NCBI GenBank assembly: GCA_947172415.1 | Contig: OX359192.1 | Location: forward strand, 4,714,501 to 4,778,500 | Direction of reading: 5' to 3' | Source: Chondrosia reniformis | Taxonomy: Eukaryota > Porifera > Demospongiae > Chondrillida > Chondrillidae | DNA length: 64,000 nucleotides | Shown: positions 36,551-47,108 of the stretch, piece by piece | Layout: every line of letters begins with the position of its first letter | Position numbering within the stretch: the first letter of the stretch is position 1 | Made by a program: the position numbers and the translations under genes | The notes under the pieces: model-generated | The model's input: only the letters and a program-made list of their open reading frames with translations | What the model was told of the DNA's origin: nothing | The model's database searches: none

Positions 36551-37941
36551 CAACTTTCTTCCTCAGATGTAGGGACAAGAAGATCATGCAGAAAGGACTT
36601 TGAATACATCTCCCAATCGTCACGGAAAAGGCCAAACGATTAGCAATTCTCACATCAATGGCCCTAGTACATGAACGCATCGGCGCAGCTCGTAGGACAT
36701 TACATCACTGTTGGAGTCCTGTGAAGCTTCCTTAATTAAGTTGGTCAGCAGGGAATCCTTTTCTTAACTGAAGGAATGGAGTGGCAACATTGGTGAAAGA
36801 ACCTTCCAGGAAACCAAGGAGAAGCATAGGGTAAAGTTCCAGTCTCTGCTAGACAGGAACATCAAGGTCAACAGGTTCACTCCCATTGACCCAGAAAAAG
36901 TGATCATCAACATTTCTAGGAGGGAGTTGACACCACAACAGAGACAGGTTTTTACCCTAGGCCTTAATTTTAACCAACACCTCGTCACATTCCACAGATT
37001 GACATCATTGCGGGGACAAGATCCTTAGCTCGTTACTTACCTGTTTACCAGGGAGAACAACTCAGGAGTAAAGTCCAACGATGCCTCTCAAAAGCTGGGG
37101 TCTCGAGCCCTAATATGACCAAACGTCAGGCAGCAGCCATCAAGGAGCTCAAGGTGGACTCTGATAGCATCTTTCTTCCAGGAGACAAGGGAAATGCCAC
37201 AGTCCTCCTGGACAAAGAAGAGTATGACCACAAAGTAAGGGAACTTTTGGATGAGACAAGCTATCAACCAATCAAAAAGAACCCAACATTGAAAATAGAA
37301 CAGAAGGTAACTGAAGTTCTCCGGTCACCGGAAAAAAATGGCAAACTCCCCAATGATGTGAGGAAGAGGGTTCAGAACCAACAAAGCTTCACCCCCCAGT
37401 TATATGGACTCCCAAAGATTCATAAGGCCAGTTGCCCCTTGAGACCTATTGTTTCCTCCTTCCTTTACCTACCACCTATCCAGATATCTGGCGAATATCC
37501 TGTCACCCTTGTGGGGGAACACTCCTCACTTTGTGAGGAAGTCGGAGGACTTTGTGAAGAAAATCAGGGGATTACATGTAGAGAATGAAGATAAATTAAT
37601 CAGCTTTGATGTGAAGAGCTTGTTTACGAAGGTACCGATAGATCTCTCCTCACAGATCATTGATAGGAGCCTGAAGGAAAACAACACCATATCAGACTGG
37701 ACCACTCTGGACCTTCCACCATCACAACGCTCACAGAACTCTGTCTTAGGACAACGTACTTCCGGTATGGTAACGAGTTCTTTGAGCAGAAGGATGGGAC
37801 AGCCATGGGCTCTCTTCTCTCTCCAGTGGTGGCAAAAACGTTCATGGAAGAGTTTGAAAATGCAGCCCTCCAGAAGGCTGGCTCCAAACCCAGGCTCTGG
37901 CTACGTTATGTAGACGACACCTTTGTCATCTGGAGCCAAGG
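36551..37941 (+). pseudogene. Penelope-like element, 5' part with reverse transcriptase
   Basis: Plus-strand Penelope-type protein in four frame-shifted pieces. Around 36,769-36,975: ISRRELTPQQRQVFTLGLNF, the conserved N-terminal box. From 36,978: PTPRHIPQIDIIAGTRSLAR, then FLPGDKGNATVLLDKEEY and YGLPKIHK (37,403-37,426). Next frame: SRYLANILSPL and LISFDVKSLFTKVPID. Next: GTAMGSLLSPVVAKTFME and LRYVDDTFVIW (YVDD at 37,907-37,918). Frameshifts lie near 36,975, 37,455 and 37,715. The copy stops right after VIWSQG, where a hairpin-capped repeat begins, so the thumb and GIY-YIG endonuclease are missing. Penelope RTs are telomerase-related. Confidence 0.9.
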
Positions 37942-38240
37942 TTGGGATTTAATATATATATTCATAATAGTAACTATTGAAGACGCTTAGCTGTCCTGAA
38001 CTTTATAACGATGGAAACGCTTCCTTAAGTAAAGCTTCCTAAATGCCGCCATTTGCAAAACCAATGTATTGCCGTATAAATTAAGTGTTACAATAACTGC
38101 GTCTGACCTCGTATTATACATATATGGACCTATAAAGTAAGTGTTATAATAGTTGCATATGAACCCGTATTATATATATATATATCTTTCCGTAACATAA
38201 AGCCGTAAAACGTAATCGGCAAATGAAAACAATATAATTA
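37942..38240 (+). mobile_element. Hairpin-capped repeat, copy 2 (5'-truncated)
   Basis: Begins at TTGGGATTTAATATATATAT, missing the GTAGTTCGAG hairpin end. Shares AACGCTTCCTTAAGTAAAGC, GCCGCCATTTGCAAAACC, TAAATTAAGTGTTACAATA, an (AT)n run and CCGTAACATAAAGCC with the other copies. Directly abuts the broken Penelope RT. Confidence 0.75.
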
Positions 38241-38242
38241 CA

Positions 38243-38362
38243 AAATTAAAAATTATATGTCAAAACAACATCATATGGTTAAAATAACAGCTATTTTTTG
38301 ATTACAATGATATACTAAAAATTAAAACAACTATCTAGTGGTTATATCAACCATACCTGTCA
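38243..38362 (-). repeat. Satellite polarity-switch core, copy 4 (inverted)
   Basis: Same orientation as copy 3: AATTATATGTCAAAACAACA, CATCATATGGTTAAAATAAC, AAAATTAAAACAACTATC, CAACCATACCTGTCAG. Here the left neighbour is the hairpin-capped repeat, not forward satellite. The right neighbour is reverse satellite as usual. Confidence 0.8.
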
Positions 38363-39038
38363 GAACTAGTACATATAGCTAGTACATATAACTGGTACAT
38401 ACAACTAGTGCTAGCAACTAATATTACAACTAATACATAGAACTAGAGTATGTAACTAGTTCATACAACTAGTACATACAACTAGTACATACAACTAGTA
38501 CATACAACTAGCACATACAACTAGTACATACATCTAGATCATACAACCAGTACATACAACTGGTACATACAATTAGTACATGCATCTAGTACATACACCT
38601 AGTATATACAATTAGTACATACAACTAGTAAATATAACTATTACTAGTACATACAACTAGTAACGAATTCAAACAATGAGTACATACAACTAGTAACAAG
38701 TAAATACAACAAGCACATAAAACTAGTACATACAACTAGTACTTACAACTAGTAGGTACAACTATATAGTACCTACAACTAGTACACACAACTAGTAAAT
38801 ATAACAGTACTCATGCAACTAGTAAATATAACTATCACTAGTACACATTCAACTAGTGCACACAACTAGCACACACAAACAGTACACACAATTAGTTCAT
38901 AAAACTGGTTCGTGCACCTTATACATACAACTATAACATGCAACTAATACATTCAACTACTGACTAGTCCATTCCACTTGTACATACAACTAGTACTTAC
39001 AATTGGTATACACAATTAGTACCAACATTTAGCAAAAC
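38363..39038 (-). repeat. 13-bp minisatellite block, reverse orientation
   Basis: Reverse array between core copy 4 and hairpin-capped repeat copy 3. Confidence 0.9.
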
Positions 39039-39431
39039 AAGTAGTTCGAGTTTAAAAATTTGTGGGGCTGCCGCCCCCGAATTTACTCAAACTACTAGGC
39101 CGCATCGTTGGGCTTTGAAATATTATTCTTAATCCTAATGATTAAGGATGCTTAAGTTTCCTGAAAATTATAAATAGCGACAGAAAAGCTTCGTTAACTA
39201 AAGCTTCCTGAACGCTGCCATTTCCAAAAACGATGTATAGACGAATAAATTAAATGTTACAACAGTTATGTATGAACTCATATTATACATATATCGACGC
39301 GTATAAACTGTGATGTAATAGTTGCGTTTGAATTCGTATTATATATATATATATATCCGTAACATGAAGCCATACACAAATCGCCTTATGAAAACAATAG
39401 AAGAGGAGCCTGCAGCAGACCCTAAAAAAAA
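39039..39431 (+). mobile_element. Hairpin-capped repeat, copy 3 (complete)
   Basis: Starts AAGTAGTTCGAGTTTAAAAA with GGGGCTGCCGCCCCC, and AATTTACTCAAACTACT pairs back to the start. Ends with a GC-rich hairpin and CCCTAAAAAAAA. Contains GCCATTTCCAAAAACGATGT, a two-fold TGTTACAACAGTT/TGATGTAATAGTT pattern and an (AT)n run. Inserted in reverse satellite. No ORF. Confidence 0.75.
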
Positions 39432-42280
39432 TACTAGTATATAAAACTACTACATACAACTAGTACATGCAACTAGAACATACAACTAGTACGTACAACT
39501 AGTAAATATTACTAGTACTTGTACATGCAATTAGTACAAGCAAAGAGTACATACAATTAGTTTACGCTACTAGTTCATTCAACTAGTACCACAGCTAATA
39601 CATAGCATACAACTAATAAATACAAAGGATACACACACCTAGTACATACAACTAGAACCTACAACTAGTACATACAACTAATAAATACAACTAGTTCATA
39701 CAGCTGGGTCATACAAATAGTATAATCAACTAGTACATACAACTAGTACCTACAACTTGTAAATATAAAAAATACGAGTACAAACGACTAATTCATATAA
39801 CTACTACATACAACTAGTAAAAACATCTAGTAACGAGCATATACAACTAGTACATACAATTAGTACATACAATTAGTACATACAACCAGAACATACAACA
39901 AGTACATGAAACTAGTAACGAGTAAATACACCTAGTACATAGAACTAGTGTACACAACTAGTACATGCAACTAGTACATACAACTAATACATACAACTAG
40001 TACCTAGAACTGGTAAATATAAGTAGTACTAGTACATAAAACTAGTGAATACAATTAGAACATACAACTAGCTCGTACAACTAGTATATATGACTAGAAC
40101 ACACATCTAGTACATACACCTAGCACATACAACTAGTACTAAAACAAGTACATTGAATTAATGCATAGAACTAGTACACACACCTAGTAGAAAGAACAAG
40201 CACATACAACCGGAACAGACAACTAGTACATAACTAGTACTTATAACTAGTACATAACTAATACTTATAACTAGTACATATACCTAGGACATGCAACTAG
40301 TTTATATATTTAGTACATTCATATAGAACTAGAACATACAACCAGTACATACAACTAGTGCATACAACTAGTACACACAACTAGAACATACAACTTGTAA
40401 ATATAACTATTGCTAGTACATACAACTAGTTCATACAACCAGTAAATACAATTAGTACATACAACGAGTTCATTAAACTAGTACATACAGCTATTACATA
40501 CAACTATTACATAGAACTTGTACATACAAATAGTACATACAACTAGTCCTATAGCTAGTACATAGAAATGGTGCATACAACTACGAAATTAAAAGAGTAC
40601 ATACAACTAGTACATGCAACTACTTCATAAAACTAGAAAATATAACTAGTACATATAACTAGTACATACAACTAGAACATGCAACTAGTACATTCAACTA
40701 GTTACTAGTACATTAAACTTGTACATGCAACTGCTACTTATTACTACTATACACAACTGGTTCACACAACTAGTACATTCAACTGGTACGTTCAACTAGT
40801 TAATGCAACTAGTAGATACCACTAGTACTACGGCTATTACATAGAACTGGTGCATACAACTATTGAATGCAAACCGTACGTACAACTAGTACATACAACT
40901 AATAACGAGTACATGCAACAAGTAGATACAACTAGAAGCGAGCACAAACAACAAGTACATACAGCTAGTTCATACAACTAGTTAATGCAACTAGTACATG
41001 CAACTAGTACACACAGCTAGTACTACAGCTAGTGCATAGAACTGGTGCATACAACTAGTAAATACAAAGAGACAGTTACAAGTACATACAATAAGTGCAT
41101 ACAACTTATAATGAGTACATGCAACGAGTACATACAATTACTACATACAACTAGTACAAAAAACTATTCCATACAACTAATTCATACAACTTGTACATAC
41201 AACTAGTATCTAAACATAGTAAATATAACTAGTCCTAGCAAATACAAACCTTTCAAACAACTACTACATACAACTAGTACATTCAACTACTAATGAGTAC
41301 ATATAAGGAGTTCAAACAACTAGTACACACTACTAGTACAAACACCTAATAAATACAACTAGTACACAAACCTAATAAATACAACTAGTACATAGAACTA
41401 GTACATACAACTGGTAAATATAACTGGTACTTTCAATTAGTACATACAACTAGTACCTACAACTAGTAAATATAACTAGTACACACAAATAGTACATACA
41501 ACTAATACACACAACTAGAACCTACTACTAGTAAATATAACTAGAACTAGTACGTATAACTAGTACATACAATTAGTAACGAGTACATGCAACTGGTACA
41601 TACAACTAGGACATACAACTAGTATATACAACTGGTACACACAACTAGAACATGCAACTAGTACATACAACTAGTACTGCAGCTATACAAAGAACTAGTG
41701 CATACAACTAGTAACTACAGAATGCATACAACTAGTACAAAAAACTAGTACATAAAACTAGTATGTACAGAAAGAAACTACAATTAGTAAATATAACTAA
41801 TACGAGTGATTACAACTAGTACATTCAACTAGTACGTACTATTAGTACATTAAATTAGTAAATATAACTAGTACTAGTACATACATCTTGTACTTAGAAC
41901 TAGTACATACATCTTGTACTTAGAACTAGTACATACAACAAGTTCATACAACTATAGCATAGAACTAGTGCATACAACTAGTAACTAGTGCATAGACCTG
42001 GTACATACAATTAGTACGTACAACTTGTGAATATAACTAGTAGGAGTACATAAAACTGGTACATAAAACTGGTACATATAACTACTACATACAACTAGTA
42101 CATACAACTAGTCCACACAACTAGTTCTGTAGCAAGTACATAATATTTGTACATACAACCAGGAAATACAAAGAGTACACACAACTTTTATATACAACTA
42201 GTACACACAACTAGTACATACAACAAGTACACACAACTAGTACTGAAGCTAGTACATAAAAGGTGTGCATATAACTAGAA
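39432..42280 (-). repeat. 13-bp minisatellite block, reverse orientation
   Basis: Long reverse array with no gene seen. Confidence 0.95.
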
Positions 42281-42450
42281 AATACATAGGGGGAGGCATT
42301 GCTGTGGCAGTTGTAGCTCAGTGGCAGAACAACTGGGGGTCATAACCAGCTGTCCTGGGTTCAATTCCCAGCAATTGCTTCTTACGTGTTTTTCCCTCTT
42401 TATGATGTTTCATTGATTATTACTTGTGGTTTGATTATCACATCGATTAT
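42281..42450 (+). mobile_element. Non-satellite insert carrying the tRNA-like sequence, possible SINE
   Basis: About 26 bp precede the tRNA-like part and about 70 bp follow it (TTTTTCCCTCTTTATGATG and GATTATCACATCGATTATTC). No poly(A) or LINE tail is recognised. Only one copy is seen in the window, so SINE status is unproven. Confidence 0.35.
42307..42379 (+). tRNA. tRNA-like sequence, probably a tRNA pseudogene or SINE head
   Basis: 73 nt fold into most of a cloverleaf. Acceptor GCAGTTG pairs with CAATTGC (one G-T). The A box TAGCTCAGTGG is perfect. The T arm CTGGG/CCCAG encloses TTCAATT, and the B box GGTTCAATTCC is near consensus. The D stem has one mismatch (GCTC with GAAC). The anticodon arm is odd: CTGG and CCAG enclose a 9-nt loop GGGTCATAA, so CAT (Met) is the likely anticodon but two extra G are present. 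It lies in a ~170-bp non-satellite insert (42,281-42,450) with no encoded CCA. Internal promoter boxes could still be active. Confidence 0.5.
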
Positions 42451-43516
42451 TCATAGAGTACATACAACTAGTACATATAGCTAGTAGATATAACTAGTAC
42501 ATACAACCTAGAATATGCAACTAATACTTTCAACTATTAACTAGTACATCCCACTAGTACATACAACCATTTCTTATAACTAATATACACCACTAGGATA
42601 AACAACAAGTACATAAGTGCATGCAAATAGTTCATTCAAATAGTTCTACAGCTAATACATAGAACTGGTGCATACAACTAGTGAATACAAAGAGTATACA
42701 CTTCTAGTACTTACAACTAGAACACTTCTAGTACTTACAACTAGAACACACAACTAGTACATACAAGTAGTAACTAGTACATACAACTAGTAACTAACAT
42801 ATACAACTAGTACATACATCTAGTACCTACAACTAGTAAATATAACTAATACTGCAATTAGAGTTCATGCAACTAGTAACGAGTACATACAACAAGTACA
42901 CACAATTAGTTTAGACAACTAGTACATACAACTACTACATAAACTCGTAAATATACCTGATATATACAACTAGTACATACACCTAGTTCATACAACTAGT
43001 ACATACACCTAGATCATACAACTAGTACATACAATTAGTACATACAACTGCTACATACAACTAGTACATACAGCTAGTTCTACAGTTTGGACATAAAACC
43101 TGTGCATACAACTAGTTATTACAAAGAATTCATACAACTAACACATACGACTAGTACATTCAATTAGTAACGAGTATATAAATACAACGAGGACATACAA
43201 CTAGTTCATACAACTGATTAGCATATACTACTAGTACATACAATTAGTATATACTACTAATATATAAACATAGTACACGCAACTAGTAAAAATAACTAAT
43301 ACAAGCAACTAGAACGTCCAAGTAATACATTCAACTATTAACAAGTACATCCCAATCATACAAAGAACTAGTACTTATAACCAATATACACCACTAGTAT
43401 ATACAAACAAAGAGTACAAACAACTAGTGCATAAGTACATACAAGTAGTACATACAACTAGTACATACAACTAATAAATATAACTAGTACTAGTACATAC
43501 AACTATAGTTGTAGGG
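42451..43516 (-). repeat. 13-bp minisatellite block, reverse orientation
   Basis: Reverse array between the tRNA-like insert and LINE copy 2. Confidence 0.9.
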
Positions 43517-43568
43517 AAGGAATTTTCTCTCTACAAAGAGAGCACTCTTTGTAGAGAGAAAATTCCTT
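43517..43568. repeat. Perfect 24-bp foldback at the broken 3' end of LINE copy 2
   Basis: Left arm 43,517-43,540 (AAGGAATTTTCTCTCTACAA then AGAG), loop AGCA, right arm 43,545-43,568. The right arm is LINE sequence (compare about 32,250-32,270); the left arm is its inverted copy. Confidence 0.85.
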
Positions 43569-44068
43569 TGGCTCACCCATGTTTAGTATGTATTTGACTG
43601 TTTCCATAGCCTTGCCACATTCTCTGCACATTAGGAGGCTAGAATTCCTCAGAATCCTATTTTGGTACCACCTAGTGTGCGGCATATCATCTTGGGCTGC
43701 GAGAATCAGAGCCTCAGTTTGAGGTCTGAGTCTCCCCTCAGAAAGCCCCACATAAGACTCCCTTTGTGTGACTTGTCTGTGATATGAGCCCTGGTTAGAC
43801 TTTTCGGCTAGGTTACTTTTTAATCTTTCAGTCTGAGTCTCCCAGAGCTCACGTGCCACCCTCCTCCATTCTCTTACACTATTTTGTGAGGGATCTGTCT
43901 TTAACCACATTTCCGGTTCTATATAGTTATATTCCGTGGCTTCCCAGTATCAATCTGGCTTCTTTCAAGACAGTCCTTCTCTGCTTTGAACACTCCAGCC
44001 ACTTTTGGTGTTTAACACAACAGCTATGAGTTGATCATTGGCAGTATGGAGGTATCTTGTCAGATTCA

Positions 44069-45055
44069 CTACAGCTCTATCGTGATCCAAAGAAAACTAC
44101 AGAGCCTTCTACCACCTTGAGAGCGAGGCAAGTTAACTCTCTCAATGGCAGAGTTATAGTGATGACACTGGTACTTTCTCATGATCTTTCTCATCACTCG
44201 GTACAGTTTTGGAAGCTCACATTGAGTCCATCTCAAAACTGGGTAAGATTTTCTCAATAGAGAGGCACACAACATGTTAGCGGCTTCTGCAGCATTGTTA
44301 CCATTGAGGTGAGAGCTCCACACTTTGTGGAGTCTCCTCCTCAATTCATTGATCAAGCAAGCTTTGACCTTGCTGTCATCTACCTGAAACAGTTGTTCCA
44401 GCCCTAGGTACTGATAGGTAGTACCCTTCTCAAGGCTTCTTATGGATTCTTCACTGTGTTCAGGGTTGTCTGGGCCAGCCAGAACCTTACAGTTTTGCAT
44501 GTGAGATGTTCCACACTTTCTCACTCCAAACCTTATGCCAATGGCATTATTTTTCACATATTCCATGGCTTCCCTGAGTTTATCAGCCTCCAGCATATAT
44601 CTTAAGGTCATCCATGTACAACAAGTGTGACATAGTGCTCCTTTCCCCATCATGCCAGAGGGTATATCCTTGGTTCTGTTAAGAACTTGGGATATTGGAG
44701 CTATGGCCAGACAAAAGAGGAGTGGCGATAAGGAGTCCCCTTGGAAGAGTCCCCTGTTATATTTAACAGGGGTGATCCTAAGCACCTTCCCCACAGTCCT
44801 CAATTCAAGCACAGTAGCCCAGTGTTTGGAGAAGAGTTCTATAGACCTCTGGATCCAACCTGGGCACTTGATGGTTTTTAGCACCTTCATCACCCACTTA
44901 TGAGGGACTCTGTCATATGCCTTCTCATAATCGATCCATGCCACACTAAGTGGCTTGCCAGTAATTTTGGCATCTAGACCGATTTTTTGATCCAGCAGTA
45001 GACAGTCCACACAGCCCCACCTCCCTTTTCTCTTGGCCTTTTGGGCCATAGGCAA
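44069..45055 (-). pseudogene. LINE copy 2: reverse transcriptase domain
   Basis: 328 codons. WGCVDCLLLDQKIGLDAKI, WIDYEKAYDRVPHKWVMKVL and QGDSLSPLLFCLAIAPISQV match copy 1. After LNRTK the frame shifts, so the catalytic YMDD region is read as nonsense, then the frame recovers near KLREAMEY. It runs into the post-RT region without the frameshift found in copy 1 (IERVNLPRSQGG). Confidence 0.85.
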
Positions 45056-45235
45056 AAGATCATTAGTGTAGGTGTAAGTGAGTAGTTCTGATGCACTTTA
45101 TGCTGTGGCAGCCTTGTACATTGTGTTGAGACACGCAATAGGTCGATAGTTGTCCGCACGTTTTAGTTCACCCATTTTTGGGGATGAGTAGAGTGCGACC
45201 CCTTGTAAGCCAGTCTGGGACTGACAGATCTCCGC

Positions 45236-45505
45236 TCACTCCCTCCGTAGTACATCCGCCAAGGCAGACGGTGCAGAGGGGAGGTCTTTCCACCAAAATG
45301 TGTGGATGCCATCCGGCCCAGAGGCAGACCAGCCTTTTGCCTTTTTCAAGGCTTTCCTCAGTTTGGTCTCATTGATGCTATCAGGACCTTCAGAGGAGGT
45401 TCTACCCACCCTCTTTTTGGTTTCCTTTAGCCATTCTTTCACCGCTGGGTGGTCTTTGTTGACCTTACCAACAGTACCTACGATCTTTGTCCAAAGGTCT
45501 CTCAC
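45236..45505 (-). pseudogene. LINE copy 2: pre-RT segment
   Basis: 89 codons with EWLKETKKRVGRTSSEGPDS and GPDGIHTFWWKDLPSA, matching 33,944-34,390 of copy 1. Frameshifted at both ends. Confidence 0.75.
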
Positions 45506-45833
45506 TACCTCAATTGAGGGGGCTCATTGGAGGTTGGAACATTGCCATTCATCCGGAACTTCCTTTGGGTATTCCAATGGTGGTTTTGTTCCTGGAATTT
45601 CCTGCGTTCAGCTGATCTTCGCTCTTGTAGGTTCCTGACCCTGAGTTTCCCCAGTGTCTGTTCCCGAGCTCTGATCAGCACAATCAGGTTTAATGAATGA
45701 AACTCCCTTCTAATCTTTCATTGGAGTACCTTCTAGCGTTTGGTCATTGGATTATAATTCTCTTGACGCACTCTTTACACATCCAACCAGGCAAGCAATC
45801 ACTTAAACCTAAGGCCTTTGGCCTTCATGTCAC

Positions 45834-46960
45834 CTATATGACCTTCCTGTCTCTTATTTCCCTTCTGATTGTCTGATTTCCTACCCTGGTTGTATGGCTG
45901 CGATTTGTAGGTTGTTTTTCCCCCACAGCCACAGCAACAGAGTAGACCAGGCAGTTCAGGTGCCAGGCTGACCTAGGGCCTTCCTGCCACTCTTTCTCCA
46001 CCCAATCATTGGCCTCCTGAAGCAGTGTCATATCAACATGGCTGAACCGCACCGCCCTACAAGGTCTTCCATCAGCGAAATCTCCTGGTTTCTTTTGGAG
46101 ACAGGCATCTTTTGCTTTGCCTAAAAGTTGCATCAGATAATCATTGCCACTTGTCCTGGGACTGGGATGATCATGTGTGGGAGTTTCAACAGGGCTTGTA
46201 AACAGCTCACCATTTTGTTCAGTCCCAGCCTGAACTTGGTGAAGCTCTTCCTGTCCCTGGGCTCCCACACCTCCCTCCACAGTCCCAGTTAGGGTGGCTA
46301 CACCATGAGAGTCAGCTGCCACAAGGTTTAGTCCCAAGAGACATTGACCTCTTCGGATCCTACTAACTCTTGCAGTTAGCGTCACCTTTGTGGTTTTATG
46401 GTCTGGCATTGCAGCATTCGAAGCCTGGTACAACTGCTCGGCATACCCCTTTTCCATGGGGTTACTTTCTTGGTAGAGCTCCATGAGGATATTATCCCTC
46501 TAAAGGTTCCAGATCCCTCCTTGGATCCTTCTACTTCTAGAGGCACCTTGTGGTGCATTATTAACCAAATCTAAATCTTGGCTACCTGTTACTTGCCGTA
46601 CTCCATCTCCTACCAAGTTACTTTTGGCTTGGCAGGCAAGGGTTCGACTGGTCTGAGGCAAATGCGGGTATTTACTCAGCCATTCCCACTCTAAACACTT
46701 CTGATAGCCACTTCGTTTGGGTTCAGATCGCTCATAGCAATCAATGAGTGCCCTAGCCATTTCCTCAGTCCAGAGGGCTGTTGGCCCATCACGGGGACCG
46801 AAGAAGGGCTATTACATTCAGGTATATCTACCTGTGAGGCACCACTGGAATCACCTCTTCTGGTTAACCCAGGCTTTTCTTCACCACTGGTGCTCCTAGG
46901 CCACAGCCTGTCTTGAAAAGTTTCATTCTCGTGACGCAACTTAACACAGTGAAATTGCAA
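45834..46960 (-). pseudogene. LINE copy 2: N-terminal and Myb-like segments
   Basis: Frames at 46,691-46,960, 46,500-46,760 and 45,834-46,484 carry the same N-terminal text as copy 1 (ALIDCYERSEPKRSGYQKCL; MELYQESNPMEKGYAEQLYQ) with many substitutions. A frameshift near 46,770 breaks the first Myb-like helix. Confidence 0.7.
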
Positions 46961-47108
46961 GAAAAGGGGTTAGCCCATACTGGGAAGGAGGCTGATTTAG
47001 CCACAGGATGTAACATGAAGGGCTAAGCACCCTGGTCCATTGAAGAGTTGAACTAGACAATACCCTTCCTTTTGTCAGCTTGGAACCACAGCTTCCATTT
47101 CCCACGAC

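Larger units (their letters stand above)
43517..47108 (-). mobile_element. R2-superclade LINE, copy 2, lacking its 3' end
   Basis: Closely related to 31,451-35,840, same strand. The 5' end is shared (GTCGTGGGAAATGGAAGC). N-terminal and Myb-like text: 46,500-46,960. Second Myb-like segment: 45,834-46,484. Pre-RT: 45,236-45,505 (GPDGIHTFWWKDLPSA). RT: 44,069-45,055, with VAWIDYEKAYDRVPH and GLFQGDSLSPLLFCLA. The YMDD stretch has slipped out of frame. The zinc-knuckle part (43,503-43,910) is open across the site where copy 1 has a stop. The restriction-like endonuclease and 3'UTR are missing. No target duplication is evident. Losing the 3' end is unusual, since incomplete target-primed reverse transcription removes the 5' end. 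Confidence 0.85.

Noticed and set aside
36764..36988. 74-codon minus-strand frame
   Set aside because: It is antisense to the N-terminal box of the Penelope-like protein on the plus strand.
42307..42379. Functional elongator tRNA-Met
   Set aside because: The D stem has a mismatch and the anticodon loop is 9 nt, so a pseudogene or SINE-type origin is more likely.
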